Shown: one piece after another, positions 44,045-52,965 of the stretch | Position numbering within the stretch: position 1 is the first letter of the stretch | Layout: every line of letters starts with the position of its first letter | Assembly: GCA_963975885.1 (NCBI GenBank) | Contig: CAXBIS010000006.1 | Span: 109,435-173,434 of the forward strand | Length of the DNA: 64,000 nt | DNA from: Pseudazoarcus sp963975885 | GTDB lineage: Bacteria; Pseudomonadota; Gammaproteobacteria; Burkholderiales; Rhodocyclaceae | Direction: 5' to 3' | The notes under the pieces: model-generated | Database searches by the model: none | What the model was told of the DNA's origin: nothing | The model's input: only the letters and a program-made list of their open reading frames with translations | Translations under genes and position numbers: made by a program

Positions 44045-45421
44045 TCAGGTTCCCGACTGCTCGGCCGTGCGCAGTGCGCCGCGACGCTGCAGCAGTACCA
44101 ATGGCAACCCGGCTGCCAGCACGGCCAGCCCCAGCCACGCACCGGCCCCGGCGTATTGCGCGCTCGACCACAGCAGGCCCAGGCACACCGCGCCGAACAG
44201 CAGCGGCGGCAGCGGATACAGCGGTACGCGGAAGGGGCGTGGGCGGTCGGGTTCGCGCATGCGCAGCACGATCACGGCCATCGCGGTGAGGAACATGAAC
44301 AACCAGAACACCGGTGCCGTATAGGCCACCATGGTCTCGATGCCGTTGCGACTGGCCGCGCCGAAGACGATCAGCGCCAGTGTGATCGCCCCCTGGGCCA
44401 CCAGCGCGCGTGTCGGCGTCTCGCCGCGGTCGCTCCAGGTGGCCAGCATGCGCAGTTGCGGCAGGTCGTGACCTAGCGCGTAATACACGCGCGCGCCGGT
44501 CAGGATGGTGGCGTTCATCGTGCTCAGCGCTGCCACGCAGACCATCAGGCTGAGTGCGACGGCGGCCATCGGACCGAAGGCGATGCGCATCAGCTCCGCA
44601 CCCACCGCGTGGGTATCGCGCAGCCCCTGCAGGCCGAAGATGTGCAGGTAAGCCGCGTTGGCGAGCAGATACACCGCGGTAACCACCAGGGTGCCGATGA
44701 GCAGCACGCGAGGCATGTTGCGCGCAGGGGCGCGCAACTCGCCCGACAGATAGGCCGCCTCGTTCCAGCCGCCGTAGGTCAGCAGCACGAACACCATGCC
44801 CATGCCCAGCGCACCGGCGAGGTTGCCAGAAAGCGGCGCGGGCGCGGCCGGCGGAGCGCCCGCGCTGCTGGCCGCGACCCCGGCGGCGACGATGGCCAGC
44901 AGCGCGATCACAGTGAACGCCGTAAACACCACCTGCGTGCGCTTTGAGCCGCCCGTGCCAATGATGTTGAGCGTGGTCAGGGCGATCACCGCGAAGGCGC
45001 CGTGCGCGGCCGTGCCGTAGGCTCCCAGCGGCAGGATCTGGCTGGCGTACTCGCCGTAGATGAAGGCCACGGCCGCGATCGAGCCGGTCTGGATGACCGA
45101 GCCGCGTGCCCAGGCGAAGAGCAGGGCAATGAACGGACCCCAGGCGCGACGCAGGAAATGGTACTCGCCGCCGGTATGCGGCCAGGCCGAGCCCAGTTCG
45201 GCGTAGCACAGCGCACCGAGCAGCATCACGACGCCGCCCGCCAGCCACAGTCCGATATACACCTCGGGGCTGGCGCTGAACTGCGCGACCAGCGGCGGAA
45301 AGCCGAAGATGCCGATGCCGATGACCACGCCGACCAGGACGGCAACGCCGTCGAGGACCGAGAGCCCGCGATTCGGTCCCGCGGTGGGGCAGTTCTCGCC
45401 CTCGTCAAATGCGCTTCGCAT
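44045..45421 (-). CDS. APC superfamily amino acid permease
   Basis: 458 residues with about 12 membrane segments. N-terminal LDGVAVLVGVVIGIGIFGFP is the G-[IV]-G-x-G-I-F substrate-binding motif, and ELGSAWPHTGGEYHFLRRAW is the family's next signature. The product should be an inner-membrane amino acid or amine transporter. It overlaps the upstream methyltransferase gene by 17 bases. Substrate unknown. Confidence 0.9.
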   Translation of the reverse strand: MRSAFDEGENCPTAGPNRGLSVLDGVAVLVGVVIGIGIFGFPPLVAQFSASPEVYIGLWLAGGVVMLLGALCYAELGSAWPHTGGEYHFLRRAWGPFIALLFAWARGSVIQTGSIAAVAFIYGEYASQILPLGAYGTAAHGAFAVIALTTLNIIGTGGSKRTQVVFTAFTVIALLAIVAAGVAASSAGAPPAAPAPLSGNLAGALGMGMVFVLLTYGGWNEAAYLSGELRAPARNMPRVLLIGTLVVTAVYLLANAAYLHIFGLQGLRDTHAVGAELMRIAFGPMAAVALSLMVCVAALSTMNATILTGARVYYALGHDLPQLRMLATWSDRGETPTRALVAQGAITLALIVFGAASRNGIETMVAYTAPVFWLFMFLTAMAVIVLRMREPDRPRPFRVPLYPLPPLLFGAVCLGLLWSSAQYAGAGAWLGLAVLAAGLPLVLLQRRGALRTAEQSGT

Positions 45422-46241
45422 GCCAGCCCGTCACCAGCTTGTTGCCCGGAAGGGGGGTGATGCGCTCGCCGTCGACCTGGCCGGCGTAGTGCCGGTTCTC
45501 GAGGCTGAAGCGAATCGTGTCGCCATGGATGTCGGCGAACATCAGGGGGCGCGGGCGACCTTCGATCAGCGCGATGCCTTCGATGCGCTGATAGGTCTGC
45601 TTGATCTCGACGCTGAAGCTCGAACCGTCGGTGTGCGTGACCTCCCATGCACCCTCGACCCGGGCCGGGACCACCCAATAGTAGACATAGCGGCCCTGCA
45701 CCTGGATGTATCGGTCCGGACGCCAGTCGCCCATGTCGAATGCGTGAGAGACCACGCGCGTGCCCGGACGCAGGGTCTCGAGGATGATCGGGCGCAGATC
45801 CAGATTGATCGACGGCAGCAGATACATGGTCAGCACGTCGACCTCGGAGAAGTCCATCTCGTAGAGGTTGCCGCGCTCGAACCGCACGCGATCCTCGACA
45901 CCTGCCTTCTTCGCACCTTCATTGGCCTCGGCGATGCGCTCGGGGTCGATCTCGATGCCCAGCGCGCGCTTCACGCCCCAGTCACGCGCGGCGGCGATGA
46001 CGATGCGTCCATCCCCCGAACCCAGGTCGATGACGTAGTCGTCCGCTTGAACCTCGGCCAGTTCGAGCATGCGATAAACCGCCTCGTTGGGCGTCGGCAC
46101 GTAGGGTACGTCGAGGACGATCGGCTCGTCCTCCCGCGGCGGCTCCCCCGAGGGTTCCTGGGCCGCTGCGGGAGCGGCCAGCATGATCGACAGCAGCGCT
46201 GCGATCAGGCGCCACGAGGGGAAAGGGCGAATTGCATGCAT
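45405..46241 (-). CDS. Exported class I SAM-methyltransferase-fold protein
   Basis: 278 residues. A clear signal peptide (WRLIAALLSIMLAAPAAAQ) is followed by a Rossmann methyltransferase core: VPTPNEAVYRMLELA, DYVIDLGSGDGRIVIAAA (SAM-binding motif I), LGIEIDPERIAEA (motif II) and FSEVDVLTMYLLP. The rest (residues about 175-278) is beta-rich. A methyltransferase fold outside the cytosol is odd, as SAM is cytosolic. Similar exported proteins occur in proteobacteria, without an agreed function. It overlaps the permease gene downstream by 17 bases. Confidence 0.8.
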   Translation of the reverse strand: MHAIRPFPSWRLIAALLSIMLAAPAAAQEPSGEPPREDEPIVLDVPYVPTPNEAVYRMLELAEVQADDYVIDLGSGDGRIVIAAARDWGVKRALGIEIDPERIAEANEGAKKAGVEDRVRFERGNLYEMDFSEVDVLTMYLLPSINLDLRPIILETLRPGTRVVSHAFDMGDWRPDRYIQVQGRYVYYWVVPARVEGAWEVTHTDGSSFSVEIKQTYQRIEGIALIEGRPRPLMFADIHGDTIRFSLENRHYAGQVDGERITPLPGNKLVTGWHAKRI

Positions 46242-46451
46242 GGAATGGTCTCCGTTGTATTTTTTCTTGTGCTGCATGGTGCGCGGCCAGCGTAGCAGAT
46301 TGCCCGCGCGCGAGAAGCGGGTTTCACGCCCGTTTTGCGGAAAATCGCAGCCCGGCGAGCGCGTAACGCGGCGTAAGCGCGCTTGCCGGCAGCTTGCCGA
46401 TCACGCACAGTTACGCCGCCCGTTCAGAACCCCATCCGGAGAATCCGTTCC

Positions 46452-46943
46452 ATGTTCGTCGTCCGACGCCTCGTCCTGGCCGTGCTGATCCTGTCCGTGG
46501 GCGTATTCGTCGCGGGCTGCTCCGGTCGCGGCGAGCCCGCCTTCGAGCAGCCCACGGTGTCCCTGACCTCGTTCGGCCTGATGCCGTCCGATGGACGTGC
46601 GCCGCGTTTCGTGATCGGCCTGCGTCTGGTCAATCCGAATGCCACGCCGCTCAAGGTGCGTGGCTTGAGCTATACGGTGGAACTGGAAGGGCACCGCATG
46701 CTCACCGGCGTGACCTCGCGCATCGCCGACGTGCCGCCGTACGCCGAGAGCGAGATCGAACTGCAGTCACCGATCGATCTGGTCAGCAGCGTGCGCCTGT
46801 TCAACGAACTGGTAAACGCGCCGGGACGCGAGGCCTTGAAATACGCACTCAACGCCCGCCTGGACGTCGAGGGCATGCTCGCCCCGCTGCGTCTGCTCGA
46901 AGACGGGGAACTGAATTTCATGCAGCAGGACGCCGTGCGCTGA
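46452..46943 (+). CDS. LEA type 2 (WHy-domain) lipoprotein
   Basis: 163 residues. A lipoprotein signal (AVLILSVGVFVAGCSG, lipobox Cys) leads to a WHy/LEA14-like domain: FVIGLRLVNPNATPLKVRGL, SYTVELEGHRMLTGVTS and the terminal DVEGMLAPLRLLEDGEL. Bacterial members are secreted or anchored beta-sandwich proteins linked to desiccation or stress tolerance. Convergent with gor. Confidence 0.85.
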   Translation: MFVVRRLVLAVLILSVGVFVAGCSGRGEPAFEQPTVSLTSFGLMPSDGRAPRFVIGLRLVNPNATPLKVRGLSYTVELEGHRMLTGVTSRIADVPPYAESEIELQSPIDLVSSVRLFNELVNAPGREALKYALNARLDVEGMLAPLRLLEDGELNFMQQDAVR

Positions 46944-46953
46944 CGGCCGTTGC

Positions 46954-48294
46954 TCAGCGCATCGTGACCAGTTCTTCGGCGCTGGTCGGGTGGATCGCCA
47001 CGGTCTCGTCGAAATCGCGCTTGGTCGCGCCCATCTTTACCGCCACGGCAAAGCCCTGCAGCATCTCGTCGGCGCCCTCTCCGATGATGTGCACGCCGAC
47101 GACGCGCTCGTCGGGACCGACGCAGACCAGTTTCATGGCCGTCTTCGGCTTGTGCTCGGTCATGGCGTAGTACATCGGCGTGAAGCGCGTCGAGTACACC
47201 TTGACGTCCGTATGTGCCTCACGCGCGGCCGCTTCCGACAGACCGACGCTGCCGATGGTCGGATGGCTGAAGACCACGCTCGGGATATTTGTGTAGTCGA
47301 GTCGGGCCTCCGACTGGCCGTCGAACAGGCGCGCGGCGAGCTTGCGCCCGGCGGCGATGGCCACCGGCGTCAGTTCCACGCTGGTGGCAATGTCGCCGAT
47401 GGCGTGGATGCCTTCGATGTTGGTGTCCTGCCAGGGGTCGACGGCAATCGTGCCGTCGTCGTTGCGGATTACCCCGGCCACGTCCAGCCCCAGGCGATCG
47501 GTATTGGCACGTCGGCCAATGGCCCACAGCACGCAGTCGGTGTCCACGCTGCCGCCCTCGGTGCACGCCACACGCAGACAGCCGTCGTCGAGGCGCTCGA
47601 CCGCCTGAGGCAGGGCGCCGAAACGCAGGTCGACGCCATCGTCGATCATGCGCGTGGCCAGTTCATCGCCAAGCATCGCGTCGAAGCCGCGCAACAGCCG
47701 CTGCCCGCGAACCAGCAGCGTGACCTCGCTGCCCAGGGCACGGAACATGCCGGCCAGTTCCACCGCGATGTAACCCGAGCCGGAGACCACGACGCGCTCG
47801 GGACGACGGTCGAGTTCGAAGAAGCCATCGGAACTGATGCCCAGATCCGCGCCGGGAATATCCGGATACACCGGCTGGCCACCGGTGGCGATGGTGATGT
47901 GTGGGGCGGTGAGGCGTCGGCCGTCGACTTCGACCGTGTGTGCATCGATGAAGTGCGCGAAGCCACGCAGCAGGGTCACGCCGGACTTGTCGAGCATGCT
48001 CGCGTAGATGGCGTTCAGGCGCGCGATATAGGCGTCGCGCGCGTGTTTGAGCGCGCCCCAGTCGTGGCGCGCCGCCTCCAGCGAAAAGCCGTAGCCGGGC
48101 GCGTCGGCGAGCTTGTGGGCGATGTCCGCGGCGTACCACATGACCTTCTTGGGTACGCAGCCCACATTGACGCAGGTGCCGCCCAGCCGCGCGCCCTCGA
48201 TCACCGCCACCTTCGCGCCGTATTCGGCCGCCCGGCGTGCACTCGCGATGCCCCCACTGCCGCCGCCAATCACCACATAGTCGAACGATTCCAT
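46954..48294 (-). CDS. gorA: Glutathione-disulfide reductase
   Basis: 446 residues. Redox-active disulfide in GGTCVNVGCVPKKVMWYA, FAD site VIGGGSGGIASARRA, second dinucleotide site GSGYIAVELAG followed by Arg-rich VRGQRLLRGFD (which favours NADPH), and the C-terminal catalytic His-Glu in AIHPTSAEELVTM. The VPKKVMWYAA form is typical of glutathione rather than dihydrolipoamide or mercuric reductases. Confidence 0.92.
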   Translation of the reverse strand: MESFDYVVIGGGSGGIASARRAAEYGAKVAVIEGARLGGTCVNVGCVPKKVMWYAADIAHKLADAPGYGFSLEAARHDWGALKHARDAYIARLNAIYASMLDKSGVTLLRGFAHFIDAHTVEVDGRRLTAPHITIATGGQPVYPDIPGADLGISSDGFFELDRRPERVVVSGSGYIAVELAGMFRALGSEVTLLVRGQRLLRGFDAMLGDELATRMIDDGVDLRFGALPQAVERLDDGCLRVACTEGGSVDTDCVLWAIGRRANTDRLGLDVAGVIRNDDGTIAVDPWQDTNIEGIHAIGDIATSVELTPVAIAAGRKLAARLFDGQSEARLDYTNIPSVVFSHPTIGSVGLSEAAAREAHTDVKVYSTRFTPMYYAMTEHKPKTAMKLVCVGPDERVVGVHIIGEGADEMLQGFAVAVKMGATKRDFDETVAIHPTSAEELVTMR

Positions 48295-48360
48295 CGTGCT
48301 GTCCCGTGTTGCGATGCGGCACATGCTATCACTGCGCCGACGGGCCGTACCCCGTCCGCG

Positions 48361-48753
48361 TCAGACGCCTTCGGCCTCGATCATGCGGAAATCGAGCGCA
48401 TCGAATTCGTCCTTCAGATCCTCGCCGAACTCGGCCATCATGTCGTCGTCCGGGTCGTGATACCAGTGCGCGATCACGCGTACGCCCTCGGCGGCGCGGC
48501 GATGCAGCATGCCGATCAATGCGCGGATCAGCTTGGTACTCGAGCTGTTGAAGTAACGCAGGCTGAAGTGTGCCTCGACGCCGTCGTTGGCGCTCGGCTG
48601 CGAGAGCAGCGTCTCGAGGTGGTTGCGCACCGGGGCGTAGAAGGCGATCGCGTTTTCCGGATAGGACTCGCCGCTCAGGCGGAAGCTCATCGTCGTCGGG
48701 TCGACGAGCACCTCCGGCGTTTCCTTGGTGGCGGGAATATGAATTGCGGTCAT
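48361..48753 (-). CDS. siaC: SiaC-like regulatory phosphoprotein (DUF1987)
   Basis: 130 residues. DUF1987 family; the SiaC phosphoacceptor region is RYFNSSSTKLIRALIGML, with Thr in the STK motif. In Pseudomonas aeruginosa, SiaC is phosphorylated by the SiaB kinase, dephosphorylated by the SiaA phosphatase, and in its free form activates the cyclase SiaD. Here siaB lies 17 bases upstream and siaA upstream of that, but no siaD is adjacent. Strong AGGAG before the ATG. Confidence 0.82.
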   Translation of the reverse strand: MTAIHIPATKETPEVLVDPTTMSFRLSGESYPENAIAFYAPVRNHLETLLSQPSANDGVEAHFSLRYFNSSSTKLIRALIGMLHRRAAEGVRVIAHWYHDPDDDMMAEFGEDLKDEFDALDFRMIEAEGV

Positions 48754-48770
48754 GACATGTTCTCCTGGGG

Positions 48771-49319
48771 TCAGATGATGGCGCGCAGGTGAAACTCGGC
48801 GTCGTCGGGCTCGCCTGCGACGGGAACGATGCGGTAGTCGATTGGGGCGCTCGCCTCGCGGGCCAGTGTCAGGAATCCCAGCCCGGCGCCCTTGCTGACA
48901 CCCTCCGTGTCGGGTTCGTCGTTGCGAAGCTGGGCGCGGTAGGCGGCCTTGATCTCGTCGAGCGTCATCGTGCGCACGGCGTCGACGCGCTCACGGATAC
49001 GTCCGATCTGGTCATTTCGCACGCGGTTGCAGCACACCACTGCGAAATGCGCGGGGCCGCGCGTGACCGTCAGCGTCCCGCGCGGAAAACCGTCGGCGTT
49101 CTCAGGTGGCGCGTAGTGCACGACGTTCTGCGCCATCTCGACGAAGGCCGAGAACACGCGCCGCGCAATGCGCCGGTCGGGCGCGGAGTCGTCGAGCTTT
49201 TCGCGCACGGTGTCCGACAGCGTCGCGACGACGGGCGCGGAAAATTCGCCCGAGTAGTGCAACAGCACCTGCTTGTCGCGCGCATCGGCACGGAAACGGT
49301 CGATTTCTGCGGGTTCCAT
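48771..49319 (-). CDS. siaB: SiaB-like protein kinase
   Basis: 182 residues. The HATPase-type N-box (FSAFVEMAQNVVHYA, Asn in E-x-x-x-N) and a G-loop (SKGAGLGFLTLARE) mark a GHKL-related kinase of the SiaB family (DUF6272). It should phosphorylate SiaC. The ATG at 49317-49319 has TGAGGG eight bases upstream, inside the end of siaA. Confidence 0.82.
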   Translation of the reverse strand: MEPAEIDRFRADARDKQVLLHYSGEFSAPVVATLSDTVREKLDDSAPDRRIARRVFSAFVEMAQNVVHYAPPENADGFPRGTLTVTRGPAHFAVVCCNRVRNDQIGRIRERVDAVRTMTLDEIKAAYRAQLRNDEPDTEGVSKGAGLGFLTLAREASAPIDYRIVPVAGEPDDAEFHLRAII

Positions 49320-49329
49320 GAACGAACCC

Positions 49330-50574
49330 TCAGATGCGGAAGGCGAGCGCGGACACGTCGTCCTTGCGCGGTTCATCGCCCTGATACTCGACCAGTTCGG
49401 CCATCAGCGCGCGCGCTTGGACCGGCATCTGCGCGTCGCGCAGACGCAACAGACACTTGCGCGTGCGCCGCTTGCCGAAGGCGATGCGCTTTTCGCCGCC
49501 GAGCTGGTCGAAGATGCCGTCGGTGAACAGATACACCGCTGTTCCGGGCGCGAGATCGACGCTGTGATTGGTCCAGCGCTGTGCCATCGACACGGTGGCG
49601 TAGCCGACGCCCTCGCGATCGCCGTCGATGATCGCGAAGTCCTCGTCGGTGGGGGAGAGCACGAAGGCGGACATGTGCGCGCCGGCGTAGGTCAGGCGGC
49701 GCGTGTCGCGCTCGATCCAGCACACCGCGGCATCCATGCCGTCGTCGGCGTGATGGATGTCGAACTCGTCGTCGTGCTGACTCATCGCGGTCTTGACGCG
49801 GCGGTGGATGTCGGCGAGCAGGCCACCCGGGTCGCGCGCGCTGTCGGCGTTGATCGCGCCCTGCATGAAGGCGCTCATGATCAGCGTCATGAAGGCGCCG
49901 GGCACGCCGTGGCCGGTGCAATCGAACAGGATCACGAGGATGCCGTCGTCGAATTCGCGCACGTGGTACAGGTCGCCGCTGACCGTGTCACGCGGTTCCC
50001 AAAGCAGAAAGTGTTCGGGCAGGCTGGCGGCGAGCGTCTCGCGCGAGGCGCGCGAGATCGAACGCTGGATCACGCGTCCGTAATCGATCGACTCCATGAC
50101 GATGCGGCTCTTCTCCTCCTGCATGCGCGAGATCGCCGCCAGTACGTCCTGTGCCCGCCCCATTCCGCGGTACAACCCGCCACTGGCGATCACGAAGCCG
50201 TCGGACAGCACCTTGTCGCCGAAATCGAGGATGGCCCCAGACAGCGCCTGCATGGTCGTATCCTCGTCGACGATCAGCGGACGCTTGTCCATGAACGCGA
50301 TGCAGCTCTTGTGCTGGTAGAGCTCGCGCACGAACGGACGCGCGAATTCCTCCATGAAGATGTGGCGGTTGATCAGCCCGACCGGCCGTCCGCCTTCGAC
50401 CACGGGCAGGCTGACCAGCGCCACGTCGGCCTTGAAGGCGCGGAACACGTCCAGGTTGGTCACATCGGGCGAGATCGACGGCGTGTCGGCGATCAGGTCG
50501 CGGGCGGTGTCGCTATAGACGACGGGGCGGTCGGGGGCCGCAGATGCGAGGACTGCGGCGACACTGGTTTGCAT
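49330..50574 (-). CDS. siaA: SiaA-like PP2C phosphatase with N-terminal CBS-type domains
   Basis: 414 residues. The C-terminal SpoIIE/PP2C domain (about 175-414) has its metal-site Asp residues in DTVSGDLYHV, LFDCTGHGVPGAFM, LFTDGIFDQLG and RKDDVSALAF. The N-terminal half (about 20-160) looks like two CBS motifs (SLPVVEGGRPVGLINRHIFM) instead of the membrane sensor of canonical SiaA, so the module should be cytosolic and may sense adenine nucleotides. First gene of siaABC. Confidence 0.82.
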   Translation of the reverse strand: MQTSVAAVLASAAPDRPVVYSDTARDLIADTPSISPDVTNLDVFRAFKADVALVSLPVVEGGRPVGLINRHIFMEEFARPFVRELYQHKSCIAFMDKRPLIVDEDTTMQALSGAILDFGDKVLSDGFVIASGGLYRGMGRAQDVLAAISRMQEEKSRIVMESIDYGRVIQRSISRASRETLAASLPEHFLLWEPRDTVSGDLYHVREFDDGILVILFDCTGHGVPGAFMTLIMSAFMQGAINADSARDPGGLLADIHRRVKTAMSQHDDEFDIHHADDGMDAAVCWIERDTRRLTYAGAHMSAFVLSPTDEDFAIIDGDREGVGYATVSMAQRWTNHSVDLAPGTAVYLFTDGIFDQLGGEKRIAFGKRRTRKCLLRLRDAQMPVQARALMAELVEYQGDEPRKDDVSALAFRI

Positions 50575-50745
50575 TCGGCAAGACTCCTGATGTTGCGGGC
50601 ATGCCCCTTCATCGGCCGGAAAGCCGCTCTGGTGGCTTGAAGGCGAAGATTAGTGGGCGGATATTTCACCGGAGTGACGACGCCATGACGTGTTCGTCAC
50701 TGGCGGGCTAACATGGGCACTCTCACATCGTCGGGAGCCGTTCCC

Positions 50746-51591
50746 ATGTCTTCGGAAATGTTCGGGTCGGATGCTTTCTCGCCGCGCGAGATCGCGGCCA
50801 AGGTCGAGGCCATCGGCGTAGGGAAGGCACGCCTGCCGCTGCTGACGATGTGGATGCTGGCGATGCTGGCAGGCGCCTTCGTCGGTCTGGGCGCCCTGTA
50901 CTTCACGCTGGTGCGTTCTGATCCCACGCTGGGCTTCGCCACCGCGCAGGTGCTCGGCGGCGTAGCGTTCTCGCTCGGATTGTTGCTCGTCGTGGTGGCC
51001 GGCGCGGAGCTGTTCACCGGCAACAACCTGCTGGCCATGGCCTGGGCAGACGGTCGGATCACGACGTCCGAGGTGCTGCGCAACTGGAGCGTTGTGTGCC
51101 TGGGGAATCTTGTCGGTGCCGCCGGGCTGGCATTGCTGGTATTCCTGTCAGGTCACCCGCAAATGAACGGAGCGCGCGTGGCAGAAACCTACATGGCGAT
51201 CGCTACGGCAAAGGTCGAGCTGCCGTTCTGGACGGCCTTCTTCCGCGGCATGCTGTGCAACGTGCTGGTGTGCATGGCGGTGTGGATGGCCATTGCCGGG
51301 CGCAGCGTCGTCGACAAGGCGGTGGCGATCGTCTTTCCGATCTCGGCCTTCGTCGCGGCCGGCTTCGAGCACAGCATCGCCAACATGTATTTCATCCCGC
51401 TGGCCATGCTGTTGCAGGCCTCGGGCAGCGTCGCCGAGACCTGGCCGGCGATCACGCTCGGTGGCTTCGCCGGCAACCTGGTTCCCGTGATCCTGGGCAA
51501 TCTCGTCGGTGGCAGCGTGCTTGTAGGCCTGGTGTACTGGGTGATCTACATCCGGGGGCAGAAGGCCACCGGCGAAAAGGGCACATCATGA
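50746..51591 (+). CDS. Formate/nitrite transporter (FocA/NirC family)
   Basis: 281 residues with six membrane segments, pentameric anion channel family. Hallmarks are LVVVAGAELFTGNNLLAMAW, RGMLCNVLVCMAVWMA and FEHSIANMYFIPLAM. The ATG at 50746 follows GGGAG; one at 50713 is less likely. Its stop overlaps the next ATG (ATGA). Formate, nitrite or another small anion is possible. Confidence 0.92.
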   Translation: MSSEMFGSDAFSPREIAAKVEAIGVGKARLPLLTMWMLAMLAGAFVGLGALYFTLVRSDPTLGFATAQVLGGVAFSLGLLLVVVAGAELFTGNNLLAMAWADGRITTSEVLRNWSVVCLGNLVGAAGLALLVFLSGHPQMNGARVAETYMAIATAKVELPFWTAFFRGMLCNVLVCMAVWMAIAGRSVVDKAVAIVFPISAFVAAGFEHSIANMYFIPLAMLLQASGSVAETWPAITLGGFAGNLVPVILGNLVGGSVLVGLVYWVIYIRGQKATGEKGTS

Positions 51592-52169
51592 GTCGCATCT
51601 GCATCGTCCAGGGGCACCCTGATCCGGCGGGCGGGCATTTCGACCACGCACTGGCCGAGGCCTATCGGGCGGGAGCCGAAGGCGCGGGTCACGAGGTGCG
51701 CATCATCGAAGTCGCCAGCCTCGATTTCCCGCTGTTGCGCAGCGCGACGCAATGGAAGGAGGACGAGGTGCCGCCGGGGCTGGTCGAGGCGCAGCAGGCC
51801 ATTGCCTGGGCCGAGCATCTGGTGATCGTCTATCCGCTGTGGCTGGGTACCATGCCGGCGCTGCTCAAGGCCTTCCTCGAGCAGGTTCTGCGGCCCGGAT
51901 TCGCGATCGGGCAGGGTGATCACGGCATGTGGAAGAAGCTGCTCGCAGGACGCAGCGCGCGTGTCGTCGTCACCATGGGCATGCCCGCCTTCGCCTACCG
52001 CTGGTGGTTCGGCGCACACAGCGTTCGGAGCCTCGAGCGCAACATCCTGAAGTTCGTCGGTTTCTCCCCGGTGCGAAGCAGCCTGATCGGCATGGTCGAG
52101 AGCCCGGCCAAGAAGGGGCGGGAACGCTGGCTTGTCCGCATGCGTGAATTCGGCGCCCGCGGTTCCTGA
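51588..52169 (+). CDS. NAD(P)H oxidoreductase, flavodoxin-like fold
   Basis: 193 residues. ICIVQGHPDPAGGHFDHALA, HLVIVYPLWLGTMPALLKAF and WKKLLAGRSARVVVTMGMP match the MdaB/KefF/NQO-type flavodoxin-like oxidoreductases. It should use NAD(P)H and FMN or FAD to reduce quinones or similar. Translationally coupled to the FNT channel by a 4-base overlap; the functional link is not clear. Confidence 0.88.
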   Translation: MSRICIVQGHPDPAGGHFDHALAEAYRAGAEGAGHEVRIIEVASLDFPLLRSATQWKEDEVPPGLVEAQQAIAWAEHLVIVYPLWLGTMPALLKAFLEQVLRPGFAIGQGDHGMWKKLLAGRSARVVVTMGMPAFAYRWWFGAHSVRSLERNILKFVGFSPVRSSLIGMVESPAKKGRERWLVRMREFGARGS

Positions 52170-52182
52170 TTCTCCGTTCCGC

Positions 52183-52821
52183 TCACAGCATCCAGCCGTG
52201 CGCGCGCAGGGCGTCTTCGACACCCAGCGCCATGCGCGCGTAGCCGTTGGCATTGGCGTGGATGCGGTCGGCGCGCAGGTCGGCATCGGACAGCACGTCG
52301 GAGACGGCATCGCGAATCAGCGTGAGCTTCTCTTCGCCGGCCAGTTCCGCGTACAACGCGTGGTCAGCCAGGTTGCCCAGCAACAGCGCCCCGGTCGTCT
52401 TTGCCGGGATCGCGACCAGGGCGACATGTTGCGTCACGCTGCGTGCGCGGCTGACCATTGCATTGAGGTTGGCGCGCGTGTCGTCCGGAGGCAGGTTTTG
52501 CAGGAAGTCGTTGCCCCCGACCGCGATGATCACCGCCTGCGGCGCGTGAATGTCGAGCAGTTCGGGCAGGCGGCGGCGCGCGTCGGCCGAGGTGTCGCCC
52601 GGAACCCCGGCGTTGATCACCCGCCAGCCGGTCGCCTCTGCCAGTCGCTCGGGCCAGGCCTCGTGCGGGCGAGCCCCGGTGCCGGCGACCAGGCTGTCAC
52701 CGATGACCAGCACGACGGCGTCCGAAGGCAGTGGATCGAAGCGCGCGACGTCCCCCTTGCCGCAGGCGACGACGATCAGCATCAGGATCGTGAGCGAAAC
52801 GGCCGACAACCATCGGCGCAT
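52183..52821 (-). CDS. SGNH/GDSL esterase lipoprotein (TesA/arylesterase-like)
   Basis: 212 residues. Lipoprotein signal LTILMLIVVACG. SGNH blocks: I VLVIGDSLVAGTG (nucleophile Ser), II INAGVPGDT, III VGGNDFLQN, V DRIHANANGY (Asp-x-x-His). It is probably an outer-membrane-tethered periplasmic esterase, like TesA-type thioesterase/arylesterases. Convergent with the oxidoreductase gene, same strand as the exported operon upstream (144 bases from its last gene). Confidence 0.88.
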   Translation of the reverse strand: MRRWLSAVSLTILMLIVVACGKGDVARFDPLPSDAVVLVIGDSLVAGTGARPHEAWPERLAEATGWRVINAGVPGDTSADARRRLPELLDIHAPQAVIIAVGGNDFLQNLPPDDTRANLNAMVSRARSVTQHVALVAIPAKTTGALLLGNLADHALYAELAGEEKLTLIRDAVSDVLSDADLRADRIHANANGYARMALGVEDALRAHGWML

Positions 52822-52965
52822 GAGACATGAAACAGGGGGCAAGCTCGTCATCGGTGTCGCGGGATCCCGGCAAATGCCGTCTACCTTGAGCGACACAGTC
52901 GCCTACCGCAACATTCGAGATGTGACGGATTGATGCACGCTCCGACGGCACGGCGCGCGGGGAAC

